Positions 35,380 through 47,555 of a DNA stretch of 64,000 nucleotides are shown piece after piece. Positions within the stretch are counted from its first letter, which is position 1, and every line of letters starts with the position of its first letter. Below the pieces are notes generated by a model that was not told the DNA's origin, searched no databases, and worked only from the letters and a program-made list of their open reading frames with translations. The translations under genes and the position numbers were made by a program. The stretch comes from Rhizophagus irregularis (lineage: Eukaryota > Glomeromycota > Glomeromycetes > Glomerales > Glomeraceae): contig NC_089431.1 in the NCBI RefSeq assembly GCF_026210795.1, forward strand, positions 3,782,001 through 3,846,000, written 5' to 3'.

Positions 35380-37110
35380 AAAAAGAATATAATCAAATTC
35401 AGTATCATGTGGATTTACTACCTCCGATTTACCTTCTTTCCACTCATGTTAAATGGTATTCATCAGATTTTATATTTGAAAATAAAGTAAAAAGGTGTTT
35501 AATATTAATAATAATAATGAAAAATACAATCCAATTTTGGATGTTCATCAAATTTCTGTATGGGAATTCAGAGAAGGGATAGTAATATTTATAGAATAAC
35601 TATCAATGATAAGCTTGTAATATAACTTTAGTACAGTCAGGGAAAATCATACCATTAAAGTGTTTGACATTCCACTCTATATGGTAAACAATAATCTGAA
35701 AGCAGTGTTCAGCCATTATGGTGATTTATAGGAGGATGAAATTACTATATACCTGATTCAAGAGATTATATAGACAAGCCCTTATCATATACAAAGACAA
35801 GCAAAGTGTCAATACTTTTTATCAATAATGGAGTGTTTATTTTGGGAAGAAAGACAACAATCTTCTGTGAAATTAATGGTTTACCATCTAATAGTTATCC
35901 TCTTGAATGAATTTATAATATGGATGAAACAGATGTTTTTATATTTGTTTAATATTATCTAATTGACATAGAAATTGTCTCCACCATAAAAGACGAATGT
36001 ATACTTGGGTCTATATTAATATTAATAATTCCTCTGCTTTCACAATCAAAAAAATGTTTACATATATCTGTTTCAACCTATGAAAAAAGATTACCCACGA
36101 CCATGTTATGTATGTTATTAACAAAGTATTTCTACCAAGAATAGAAAATTATTAAACAACTTCTGCTTCAATATAAGAGGTGCTTTTATCACTTTATAAT
36201 TATATTATAGTCAATGAGATATTACCTAAACAATTCAAAACAGCATTTCTATACCCTAACCCTAAACCAACATGGTATTATGGTATTAATCACACATGAC
36301 CTATCATTCTTTTAGATTGATTCTGAAAACTTTTAGTCAAAATAATTAATACATGACTTAATTATTTAAGTACTAAAAAAATTTTAGAATATAATAATCA
36401 AGCGGGCATTCAAGGTGCTTTATGTAATGAGATCATTCTTCATATCCAAACGATTATTGAACATCAATGACACTGATCAATGTCTTTACCTTTTATTACA
36501 AGATCTAAGCAAAGCATATGATCATATCAACCTTTCTTTACTCTCTCTAGCACTCAAATGAATTAATATTCCTCCAAATCTCATCACATTTATCAACAAC
36601 CTTTTTTATAGACATAAAAATAGTATAATTTTAGCAAATGGATTATCAGATCATTACAACCTCAAACATGGAATCATACAGGGCGAAATAATTTCACCCT
36701 TATTATGGGTCATTTATTATGATCCTATGTTCGCTGCTATCAACAATTCACCTTTTCATGGTTATCAATTAACTTCTTCATTACCAAAAAAATATCTATA
36801 GAAATGATGACAATTTTATTTTGAATATTGAATTAAAACTAATAGTTATTTGGATGACATGAGGTTCGCCAGTACATTTTAAGATCCTGAACAACATCTT
36901 AAAATTGCTGATGACTTTTACATGTTGGCTAATATAAAATCAACAAAAACAACTAAAATATTAACAAACGATAAAGAACTCTTGAAAAACACCACTTATC
37001 CACTACTATTTGGTGAAGATCTACGCTGGTCAAATAGGTCAAATAAAAGGTTATCAGGTAAACTTCATATACCTGATGGCCCTACCTATATTTATTATTG
37101 AATCTGGTTT
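35380..37110 (+). mobile_element. LINE remnant 2 with RT domain
   Basis: An RRM-like stretch (IKVFDIPLYMVNNNLKAVF, about 35655-35715) precedes an RT domain at about 36390-37000. RT motifs seen are LLQDLSKAYDHINL (first catalytic Asp), GIIQGEIISPLLW, and YLDDM (catalytic YxDD with Leu at x). ADDFYMLANIKS then follows. Several stop codons and frame changes show it is inactive. No 3' end was identified; it stops near 37110, before a Tc1 element. It is related to fragment 1 but is probably a separate copy, since both hold the AYD region. Confidence 0.7.
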
Positions 37111-37532
37111 GAATGAAATCTGATAGATCTATACGATTTCTAACCAGTTCTTGGCACAGATCAGGATTAAATCGTGCAACTGTCATGGGATATATATTTT
37201 TTCTTTTTCTTATATATTATTTATTTACAGTATATACACTTTTATCCTATCGCTTGTTATATATCATCATAATACCCTATAATTCATTAACCTATCCCTA
37301 TATCTCTTTCTGTTATGAACGTCAAAACTAGTGGTAATACAACATTTGGGCTGGCACATATCAGGTAGATTACAGGTAAGTTTTAAACAAATATCTGGCA
37401 CCTGATAAAGTATATTAGTACCATATTCCATTATTTGTAATTAATAAATATGTAATTTTGTTATTTTAAATTGATAATACATAGATAAAATAATGAATTT
37501 CTAATATTATTGTTTAACTGATTTATTATGTA

Positions 37533-38822
37533 CAGTCACGTCAGAAAGTATTGCCCGATTTAAAAATAATGCCAAAATCGGCAAAATTTTATTAATTCTC
37601 ATTAAAATTTACATAAAAAAATAACTTTTAAAATGGCTAATAATGTGTTGACCCTCCCTTTGCTTCTAGTACTGCATTGATTCGTTGTGGCATTGAGGCA
37701 TCAACTTCTTCAAAAACGGAGCAGTCTAAATTTTCCCATTCTTCACTTAGTGTGGCTTTAAGTTCACCCACAGTTCTAGGAAAGACCTCCCGACTCTGGA
37801 TATTGTCTTTTAACTGCTTCCAAATGTTCTCTATCAGATTTAAATCAGGGAATTGGCCGGCCAATCAATAATCACAATTTTATTCTTCTTTAACCAATCT
37901 TTAGTTATTTTCATGGTATGAATGGGTGCATTATCTTGTTGAAAACTTGCAGCCCTTCCTGTTAATTCGCAAACTGTATGATGAAATGGATGGAGATGTT
38001 TATTTAAGATTCTAACATATGTATTTGAATTAATTTTTTCATTTCCTTCCTTATTATTTTCATCACAAAAAATCAATGGTCCTTTTATCCCTCCCGCAAA
38101 ACATCCCTAAACCATAACTGATTTTCGACCACTTTTAAAGGTAGGTGTCAAACATTCAGTGTTAAACCTTTCCCCTGTATGCCTCCAAACTCTTATTTGT
38201 CGTGACTGCTTTCCAATCTCAATACTTGATTCATCAGAGAAAATAACTTGTGCCCAATCACGAGCTGTTTTTTCTTTATATTTTTCACACCAACTAATAC
38301 GAGCTGATGCATGCCTTTTTGATATAAAAGGCTTTATTGCAGCAACATGGGAATGAATTCCAGCATCATATAGTGTCTGTTTAGCAGTTGTTACACTACA
38401 ACTCAACTTCAATTTATTAATAACTTCATATAAAGGTTCACGTCAATTTTTAGTAACTTCATTAATGAGTGCATTTTTTTCATTATCATTGAGAGCAGAT
38501 GGCCATCCTGAACGCGGTAAATTTTCAGTTTTTCCAGTCTTCTTGTATTTGTCAATAAACCAGCGTATTGTGGTAGGGTCACGTCCCATTTTTCTTGCTA
38601 TTTGTGCAGGATTGAAATTTTCCATATACGCTAGTATTTTTCCCTTCTCTTGAGGAGATAACTCAGTATAATGTGTCATTATTTTTTTAACTGTGAAACG
38701 GGTTCGGCAAGTTGTAAATTTATGGGAAAACAAAAAAAAATAATAAAAAAGGGGTATAAATAATGTAAGCTAGGTGTATCATTACACAATACAAAATCGG
38801 GCAATACTTTCTGACGCGACTG
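37533..38822. mobile_element. Tc1-family transposon, full length, inactive
   Basis: Terminal inverted repeats start CAGTCACGTCAGAAAGTATT (left) and CAGTCGCGTCAGAAAGTATT (reverse complement of right). Both continue GCCCGATTT: 29 bp with one mismatch. TA flanks both ends (37531-37532, 38823-38824). Length 1290 bp, a normal Tc1 size, with one transposase on the minus strand. Confidence 0.93.
37637..38679 (-). pseudogene. Tc1 transposase, DD34E, with two nonsense changes and a frameshift
   Basis: ATG at 38679-38677. The N-terminal helix-turn-helix includes YTELSPQEKGKIL and AQIARKMGRDPTTI. The DDE domain keeps all three catalytic residues: Asp in VIFSDES, Asp in FQQDNAPIHT and Glu in DLNLIENIW, with 34 residues between the second Asp and the Glu. 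It is disabled by TGA at 38443-38445, by a TAG at about 38107-38109 where the family normally has Trp in VMVWGCF, and by a one-base loss near 37850 between WPANS and PDLN. The C-terminal frame ends at 37637. Tc1 transposases cut and paste at TA. The near-perfect TIRs suggest fairly recent decay. Confidence 0.9.
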
Positions 38823-38824
38823 TA

Positions 38825-39714
38825 CTATCTATTATTTTATCCTATAAAATAAAGAACTTCAAATATCCACAGTTAGTTAGAGTGAAGTATTATGGTTTCA
38901 AATATTTTTGTTATATCCAAACTTTTAGTAGGTGAACCCTCCTGGTAATTGATGCAAATTCTTGAAATTATATTGATTTTTCTTTTTAACAAAAGAATTC
39001 AGTAATTATGTTCTCTAACATCAACTTTAATAAATTACTATAAATAAAAAAATAAAAAAGTGATTACTTGAAATATTTATTTGTTATATTTGTTATAAAT
39101 ATCTTTTTGAAGTAGCATTTGAATAAATCACTTTACAATTTGAAAGACTTTAAACTCTTCTACATAAAACTATTTAACAGTCTTTCTGATTTGTTTTCCA
39201 AAGACCTTTTTCTACAATAACTGATTGACATATTGAACTAATTTAACATATTACATTTATTAATTGGATATATATAATTTGTTATATTTATTAAATATAT
39301 GAGATTTGTTAAACTTATTAAATATATTTTATATATTATATTTATTAAACATTTAGACATCATAGCAAATATTTATTATATGTAATATTTTATTATAAAT
39401 ATAGGATGTTTTTGTAGTAATGTTTCTTTCAGATAACAAAAAGATAATAAAGTTTTATTTAAAGTAATAAAAGGTTTATTTAATTATCATTTAGTGATAG
39501 GTTTTATTTGTGAAATCCTTTATTTGTGATTAGTGTATATGAAGTGAGTGCTAATACATATACCTTATGCTTACATAATTAAATTATTTGCATTATATTT
39601 TTAAGTGCAAAGAACTGACCTAGCACTATTACTATAAAAATTATCTTATAGTATATAACACGCAATGGTTCGTATTATATGTGGCATTATATTCATACTT
39701 TACATGACTTAAAA
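38825..39714. other. AT-rich spacer
   Basis: No gene recognised. The 39240-39400 part is a run of TTATTAAATATAT-like words. Confidence 0.4.
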
Positions 39715-40200
39715 TATTTTTTAATATCATCAACATGTTGAAAGAATATATAAAACTATCACTAGTAATGCCTTAACTATAAGATTCAATTTACTAGGAG
39801 TAAACCCATCCTGAGATCCACGAAGTAACAATTTAAATTCATATGAAGTATTTAGGTTATCTGCAGGTAGAATTTCTCTATAGGGTATTACTGTATCTGA
39901 AATTTCTTTAGAAGTAAAATTATAGAATTTAATGAAAGTGATGCAACGTTGCAAAGTACCTCTCAAATACACTGAAATCATCCTTTGATAAATTTGCAGG
40001 GTCTGAAGAAAATTCAGGATTTTGAGCATGTCCACATTTTTCCAAACTTGAATTTCACTCAATCATTTGAATGAACGATATCAAACTTTTTCTGAAATTA
40101 AATAGTAATTTGATGAGTTAAATATCTTTTCTGGTATTAAATTGATATAACATTTTTGAAAGGTTCAAGAAAGAATTATTTTCAAAGCTTGTTTATATGT
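39715..40200 (-). pseudogene. BTB-TLDc family remnant (BACK to TLDc start)
   Basis: The minus-strand frame 40062-39730 begins MSEIQVWK, then, after an internal loss, has FIKFYNFTSKEISD, PYREILP and YEFKLLLRGSQDGF, the start of TLDc. Upstream (40200-40065) out-of-frame pieces match the BACK region. The linker between BACK and TLDc is deleted. ZZ exons are absent. Confidence 0.75.
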
Positions 40201-40744
40201 TATTTTATAATGATCCTTAGATTTTATATTATTTGCAGATTTACGTAAACTAAGATTCCTGAAGAATGAAGGTTTGTAAAAAACGCAATAATACATATAA
40301 TACGTTGCAGAAATGCAAGAAGTTAATTTATCTGCTTTTATTAAAATTTCAGAAATTTCAAATATCTAAAACATAATTCATAAAAAAATATATTTTCCGG
40401 AGGACTTTTAAATAATTATGTTTAACACAAACCGTGCTGTCCGCACACGCGATCGGTATATAAACAAAAAAAAAACTCGATTTTAACATGGAATTTGCTT
40501 GTAACACCCGGTTTAAGGTAAATATAGGGAATTTATGCTATGAACTTTCTTTCAAAGCATAGTTTAGGATAAGTGTATTAGGAAAAAAAATAAAGAGACA
40601 TTTACTGACGATTAGACTAGTGAAAAAATGGTGTTTGTGTGACTAGCGTTTAAATTATCCTGTATAAATTAATTTTAAATTGCTGATCCTTTTTTTTTGA
40701 CGTATTCTTTATAGTTAAGACCGGCAAGTCATGTTGTACATCTA

Positions 40745-41460
40745 ATCTAATTCCGGTTAATGAATTTAATCGGAATTTTTTTTTTTCAAATATATATTTT
40801 TTTTAAATTTTTTCGGTTCATTTTTTTTTCTTGAACCGATCTTTGAAAAAAAAGAAAGAACCATTTGTAAAATTTCCTCTTCTCTTTCAAAACACCTTTT
40901 CTTTCCTTTTTTTCTTAAAAAAAAAAATAATTTTCGTTTTTTTCCCCTTTCTTTTTTCTGTTTTTTTTCTTCTTTTTCCGTTTAGATTTGGTTTTTTTTC
41001 CAAAGCCGAAAAATTATTATTATTTTTTTTTTACATCATTTTTTTCGGTCTTTTTTTTTAGAATTTAGACAATATTATTAATTTTTTTTGAATTTTTTTT
41101 TCGGCCTTTTTGGACCGGATTATTGTCCTTTTTTTTCAGAATTTTTTTCGGTACTTATTTTTTTTTAAACCGATTTCTTTCTTTATCCTTTTTCTTTTCC
41201 CCCAATTTTTCCAATTTTTTTTTCTTTCTTTCGAATTTTTTTTTATTTTTTCTTTCTTTTTCCTTTCGGTTTCTTCGACTTTCCTCTGCCCCTCCCTACA
41301 AAATTTTTTTTTCGTTTTTATTTTTTCGATTTTTTTTTGTTATTTTCCGGATGGCTTTTTTCCAATCTTAAAATTTTTCTTTTCAGTTTGGCTTTTTTTC
41401 TTTCAAACCGAATTTTTTTTTCCGAATACATTCTTTCACCATTTAGGTTTAGATCGGTGA
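40745..41460. repeat. Strand-asymmetric poly-pyrimidine tract
   Basis: About 700 nt in which the + strand is overwhelmingly T with some C, punctuated by CGG/CGA words (TTTTTTTCGG). Phe-rich open frames here are by-products. It lies inside sequence that interrupts the homology between the A-B spacer and the flank of D. Confidence 0.6.
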
Positions 41461-41969
41461 TCAGATCAATGTTGCGGCGCCATGGCATTTGCCTTTTTTC
41501 CTGATTCATATTATTAATAATAATATTATTTTTTTTGTATCAAGCTCAATAATAAACTAACATAATTACTTAGTATTTATTTATTTTTTGTAACAATAGA
41601 TCGTTATAATTAATTTTTCTGGTGAATTTTTTTTTTCTAGAGGATGTAATTTTTTTTTAATGCTAAAATGGAATTTTTTAAGATAAAAAAAAAAGGTTTT
41701 TTTGTAACAATATAACAATAAACTACTTATACAAAATTGTTTTGTAATGAATTTGTAAATTTCGTGTGATAAATAAAATTTGCATTTAATAATAATATTT
41801 CATATACTGTATAACACTTGCACACAATTCATTAATCATGTAAATTATGTAATTTATTACATCTATTTCCTACTAAAGCCATCATAATAATAGTAAAAAA
41901 CTAGACCTATTCACACCATGGCAAATAAAATATAAGTGTTATTATTACTATCTTACTTGATCTTGATGG

Positions 41970-42011
41970 GCAAGTATCATCCCCGGAGCAACGCGACGGG
42001 TTATCGCCTAG
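41970..42011 (+). mobile_element. Possible Helitron 3' terminus
   Basis: CCCCGGAGCAACGCGACGGG forms a short GC-rich hairpin (CCCG/CGGG stem), followed by TTATCGCCTAG and then T. A hairpin just before a CTAG/CTRR end, inserted before T, is the hallmark of Helitron 3' ends. No 5' TC end or Rep/helicase was found, so this is tentative. Confidence 0.35.
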
Positions 42012-43266
42012 TTGTATTTAAAATTTAATTGAATTTAGTAAAATATATAAATAATATCAGTTTCAGGTAAAACTCTATCCGACTTACAAAATATTGCAAG
42101 ATTATTTGGATATTAAAAAATAGTGACACTAATATTACTCAGAATTGTAAAAGTTTTTTGGATTTAAATAATAATTTAAATAATGGTTGAAATTATAATT
42201 TATTATTATGTTAATTACATACTCGTCAGATACTTTGTAATCGGATTAGTATAAATGCGCCCAATTCTTTTTTTAGGTCTCCTTTAAGCAGTTCCTTTAA
42301 GTAAACGAGTAGCAACAAGATGATACCCTTTTCTTCGTGGATACCTTTAATCTATGCGATATGTTGAAAAAGAATGTTTACCAGCTCAAACATATTTCAT
42401 TGCCATAGTCGTGGTTAGTGATTCTGACTTAACTGAAATCAAATGTAGTTTTAGCTATTTGTTACAATTGTTAAAAGCTATAATAAAGTTTAAATGACCT
42501 ATGTTTAATCAAAGCTAAAATTAACTTTTGTTTACAATACACATTTGACTCATTTGAATTTAATCAAAGGTTGGACCATGTTATTTAACACATTTCGCAA
42601 ATTAAAAATTTAAATAACAAAATAAAAATAAAATTTTTATTTAATTTCTATCTATAATTATAACTTATAGTCATGTATATAGTAATGGAAGAACTAGGAA
42701 AAGATAATTAGTGATTTTTTTTAAACAATACCATTAATACTTCTTTTCCTATAATTTCCTTTGAACAGATTGTTCAATAACGGTTTAATATAATCTACAC
42801 TAAAGCATAGTTTTGAACAAAAAAAAGGTTAGACTCTTTACCAAATGTTGGTAATTTTAAACTAATAAGGATATTTAGAAAAACATGATTAATAATAATT
42901 TATTTATTTTTAATTTTTAAATTTAATTTAAACAGGTAAATCAGTTCGTAATGGACTGTCACGGTAATATCTTTTTAAAGTTTTTTTTTACTTTACAAAA
43001 ATTTATTCTCTGCCAAATCTGAACTAACAAAAATAAATAAAAACCAATTATTTTTGAAATCCATATATTCGAGATTAACCTATTATTGTGGGTTTTCCGT
43101 TACAAAACCAATCAATGATGTATTTACAGTATCGGCTACGTATTTGTTTCGATAATGCTCGATCTTCGTAATTTTTCTGCGGTGATAAACATTAAAATTT
43201 ACTGCGCCATTGCACAAATTTGTGAAACCACATGAGGTTGTGTACCAACCATCTGCTGAAAAAAAA
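42012..43266. other. 5' flank of gene D, homologous to B flank
   Basis: No gene. Blocks at about 42110-42180, 42290-42410 and 42680-42870 match 14660-14740, 15100-15200 and 15420-16480 upstream of gene B. The Mutator-like element present at B is absent here. Confidence 0.5.
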
Positions 43267-43280
43267 TATTTAAGGAATCA
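43267..43280 (+). promoter_or_regulatory. Putative core-promoter motif of gene D
   Basis: TATTTAAGGAATCA lies about 50 nt before the ATG at 43330, the same word as before A, B and C. Confidence 0.35.
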
Positions 43281-43329
43281 TTCAATCATTTTATTTTATT
43301 TATTTTTTTTTTTTAAAAAAAAAATTATA

Positions 43330-45523
43330 ATGGATGATAATAAATTTTTACCAAAATTATCGCACAATTTACTCGAAATTTTGAACGATGATGAGTATTA
43401 TGATATAACAATCGAAGTTGGTAATGACCCTTACGTAAAAATATTCCGTGCTCACATGGTCATCTTAAATTATCGTTCTAATTATTTACGAAGAATTTTG
43501 TCAACAAATAAAAAGAAAAATGATGAAACTTTGGTACATATTAAACTACCAAATATCTTACCTGAAAATTTTCAAATAATTCTAAGGTAAGTAAATACAA
43601 TAAATAGGTTATTATTTTACAAATATGTAAATAATTTTTAATTTATTGTAAAATGATTATATTTCAGATATATTTACGGATGAAGACTTTCTTTGGATGG
43701 ATGTGATACTTTGGATATTTTTAAGATCTTGATTGCCGCTAGTGAACTTAATCTTCAAGAACTAGTTAGCTATTTACAACTTTATATTATTGAAAATAAT
43801 AAAAATTGGATGGAACAAAATTTTAATTTCGTATATCAAACAACTTTTGAGAATAATTCTTTTTTAGAACTTCAAAATTATTGTACTAACTTAATTTCAA
43901 GAAGACCGGATAAGATTATTAAATCAATTAGTTTCTTTTCAATACCAGAAAAACTTCTGGTTTCAATTATTCAAAGTAATAATCTTCATATGAGCGAAAT
44001 TCAAGTTTGGAAATATATGATTAAATGGGGACTTGCGCAGAATCCTGGACTTCCTTCTGATCCTGCAACCTTTTCAAAAGATGATTTCAATGTATTAAAG
44101 AATACTTTACAGCAACTCATTCCTTTCATCGAGTTTACTAATTTAACTCCTAAAGAATTTTCTGATGAAGTATTACCTTATAAGAAAGTTTTACCAAAGG
44201 AATTATATAAGGATTTATTGAACATTTTTTTAAATTCACATCCTGATAGCAGACCAAATGATATATCAAAAATTCAAAAGATCAATTCAAAAATTATTAC
44301 ATTTCAACATGCTGAATTAATTTCAAAATGGATTAGTAAATTAGATATCATTACGGGCAAGTCGACTTCCTTGTACGAATTCAAATTAATTCTTCGTGGA
44401 TCTCGTGATGGGTTTGAATCTGATGTATTTCATGAGATATGTGATGATCGATCTTGCACTATAACAATTATTAAAGTTAAAGGAAATAACCAAATTCTTG
44501 GAGGATATAATCCAATTGAATGGAAATCTGATCGTAATTATTGTGCTACTAAAGATAGTTTTATATTCTCTTTTAAGAATGGTAATGATATTAATGATCA
44601 TATTTTAAGTCGTGTTACAAATGAGAATTATGCTATATTTAACGACCATATTTATGGTCCATCATTTGGTTGCGCTGATCTTATTTTACGGGGGAATAGA
44701 GGACATTGTATAAAAGTTAGTTATGATGGAAAACAAATCAGAGGACCTTCTTCAGGTATGATTAATTAGTTTTGTAAATAACCAAAAATTTTTATATAAT
44801 CTCCTTATAATTTTTATAGAATCTGTCTTACATTATGGTATAAGGTGTGACTGCTGTAATCATACAGTCCGTGGAATGAGATGGAAATGTACATCTTGTG
44901 AAGACTATGATTTATGTCAAATTTGTAAACCAAAATCACATATTCACCATCATCCAGATGATCATGTATTCGAACTTGTACCACATTCAAGAACTTCTCA
45001 TCGTGCTCCTCGTACGTACTGTCATATCTTTTTGAATATAGCATTCTATAATACTAAAAATTTCTATAAATTATTTATAACCTCTTTTAATATCTCATAG
45101 AATTTGCTGTGCATCATGGTATTGTATGTAAGTGCTGCGACAAAACGATTCTTGGAATGAGATGGAAGTGTACATTTTGTAATAATTATGATTTATGTCA
45201 AGATTGTAAATCTAAATCATCAAATATTCATGATCATCCAAATAATCATGCTTTTCAACCTATCGCATATCCAGAATTTAAATTTGATATTGAAGGTATG
45301 TTATAATCTTTTTGAATTATAATAACATTCGATATTTCGATTATACAAGATAATGTTTTATTAATTCCATATTTCATTATCATTGCAATATGAAATTTTA
45401 GAGCCAATTCCCGCTATTTGTGACTATTGTGAAACTACCTGCTTTCTTGGAGAATGTCTTAAATGTGCCAATGGGGAATTTTCTGTAGAAGAATATGAAA
45501 TATTTCAAGTTTTAAAAAGATAA
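43330..45523 (+). pseudogene. Gene D: BTB-BACK-TLDc-ZZ-ZZ gene with a nonsense codon in the BTB domain
   Basis: Exons by homology: 43330-43586, 43668-44755, 44820-45011, 45101-45295, 45402-45523 (introns 81, 64, 89 and 106 nt). Splice sites and frame are conserved to the TAA at 45521-45523. In exon 2 the codon after YIYG is TGA (43681-43683), where A, B, C and F have GGA and E has GGG. Translation would stop after about 90 residues, inside BTB. Downstream everything is intact: BACK (MSEIQVWKYMIKWGLAQNP), TLDc (YEFKLILRGSRDGF), ZZ1 (CDCC...CTSC...CQIC), ZZ2 (CKCC...CTFC...CQDC) and tail (CDYCETTC...CLKC...EEYEIFQ). Either a young pseudogene, or a protein lacking BTB made from a downstream ATG. 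A sequencing error is also possible. Confidence 0.85.
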
Positions 45524-46175
45524 ATTATAATCTGAATTTGTTATATAAGCAAATATTAGACGAAATATTTCGATGCAATTTGGATTAGTTAATTATAAGA
45601 TGTATGAAAACTACAAACTAATAGAGTTGACGTTGTAATATAAATTAAATAAAATAAAAAGTTTATTTATTTATTTATTTACTTTCTATTTACCATATTT
45701 ACAAAATTGATATTACTTACACAAATTCAAATTTTTACATTAAATAGCTACTTTAAGAAAGTTATTAAAAAAATTAATTTTTGCATACAGCACATTAATA
45801 CAAACAATATAAAATTTTTTTTTAAAAAAATAAAAAAAAATTAATTATTAAAGAATTATCCGATGTCCAAGATTTTTCAACAAATAATCGTCGCAAATAA
45901 AAAAAAAAATTGATTTTAAAAACTTAATATGTATTTCATGATTTATAGCATTTTTTCCTTTTTAATATTAATTAAGCATTAAAATTTTAGTATTATAAGA
46001 GTTATTATGACTTATAATATGGTAGACTGTTATAATTATTGATGATTTTATAGCAGTTATTTCTCAATATGACAATTTATCAGTATAAATTGCTCTTTTC
46101 ACCTTTTTTTCTTTTTTTTTCTTCTTGTTTTTCTGAAAAATAAAATTTTATTCATTTTATTTCCCAAAAAAAAAA
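45524..46175. other. 3' flank of gene D
   Basis: No gene. About 45750-45850 is a copy of the 3' flank of gene B. Confidence 0.45.
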
Positions 46176-47555
46176 ATGTCAAAATTAAATAGTGATGTTC
46201 TTTATTATATTTTTCAAGATTTACATTACTTAATTACTGCTAATTCAAATAATGAAAGAAATTTTAAAAAATCTCTACATCATTGTTTATTTATTAACAA
46301 ACATTGGTGTGAAATCATGATTCAAATTTTATGGAGTTATCCTTATAAATATGTTTATAACAAAAAATCATTATCAGATATTATTATTTCACATTTATCA
46401 GATAATTCAATTAAATTTTTGAAAGATGAAAATATCATTGAAGCAAATTTTCAAAAGCAAAAACTTTCATTTAACTATGTTAGATTTTGCAAATATCTTA
46501 ATAATATAGATGACGTTATTCTAGATAGATATTTATTAAAGAAAGAAATTTATAAGCTTTTTATTAGTGAATGTTCATCAATTAAATGTTTGAGTTCAGA
46601 TATGATGTCAGTTTCAATATGCAAATATCCAGGATCAAATATTTCTCTTTCAAATCTATATGAGTTAGATATAAGAAAATATTCATGTACGTTTTATCAT
46701 GAATTGGCACAAATATGCAGGTCAATAGAAAAAATTCGCATAACTATTTATGAAGAAACTTCTGGAATTGCTGAATTAATTGAAATGCAAAAACAGATTA
46801 AATACATATTTATAGATGAATACTGCGAATGTAAGAAGATAAATCAAGCTTTAGAAAAACATGTAAATTCAATTGTTCATTTGCATTTAAAAACAAATGA
46901 ATTCTTTCAACATGATTTTCTCCTTCCAAAATTAATTAATTTACAATGTTTAAGAATAAATGATACAAAACATCAAACAGGAGATCATAGAATATATTTA
47001 AATTATTATAACCTTCAAATACTTGATTTACTACACATATCACTTGATATAGCATTAGATATTATTCAAAATACAAATGGAAGTCTATGGAAAATTAAAA
47101 TCAGACTTGCTAATTGTGATCGAGCAAAAGAATATAATCAGTCAATCTACAAATATTGTCCAAATATAAAATATGTTACAGTATTTTTAAACCGTAAGGG
47201 AACCCTAGAAGAACTGGAGAAAATTTTCATCAATTGCCAACACTTGGTAGCAATAGATATAGATGAGAAAATCAAAGATGAATATTATGATAAATTTCTG
47301 GATTTATTGATTAAATCGGCTCCATTCACTTTATACAAAATTCATATTGATGATATTAATTTATTTAGTACAGAATCTTTAAAATTATTTTTTACTAATT
47401 GGAGTAAATGTAAAACAAATTTACATTATTATGATCGTTTTAATAGCTGGCATAAATTTATTGAAATATGTGAAGGGACAGATGCTATTATTAAACTTGA
47501 TTATTATGATGATGATTTTCGGAATCATGAAATTAAATGGTTACTTGAATTCTAA
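46176..47555 (+). CDS. F-box protein
   Basis: Single exon, 459 residues, TAA stop. The start ATG follows an A-rich leader (CCCAAAAAAAAAAATG). Residues 1-60 are an F-box: MSKLNSDVLYYIFQDLHY, then CLFINKHWCEIMIQILWSYP, with the conserved L..D....IF..L, C..VN..WC and LW positions. The remainder has repeated L/I-rich segments (LYELDIRKYSC, LPKLINLQCLRIND, LQILDLLHISLD), consistent with an LRR-like substrate-binding region. It probably acts in an SCF ubiquitin ligase; the target is unknown. It lies between two copies of the B-type 3' flank, so it was duplicated or inserted with the D block. Confidence 0.87.
   Translation: MSKLNSDVLYYIFQDLHYLITANSNNERNFKKSLHHCLFINKHWCEIMIQILWSYPYKYVYNKKSLSDIIISHLSDNSIKFLKDENIIEANFQKQKLSFNYVRFCKYLNNIDDVILDRYLLKKEIYKLFISECSSIKCLSSDMMSVSICKYPGSNISLSNLYELDIRKYSCTFYHELAQICRSIEKIRITIYEETSGIAELIEMQKQIKYIFIDEYCECKKINQALEKHVNSIVHLHLKTNEFFQHDFLLPKLINLQCLRINDTKHQTGDHRIYLNYYNLQILDLLHISLDIALDIIQNTNGSLWKIKIRLANCDRAKEYNQSIYKYCPNIKYVTVFLNRKGTLEELEKIFINCQHLVAIDIDEKIKDEYYDKFLDLLIKSAPFTLYKIHIDDINLFSTESLKLFFTNWSKCKTNLHYYDRFNSWHKFIEICEGTDAIIKLDYYDDDFRNHEIKWLLEF

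Noticed and set aside
40831-41509. Phe-rich open frames on the + strand
   Set aside because: They are translations of the poly-T tract and show no protein-like composition.
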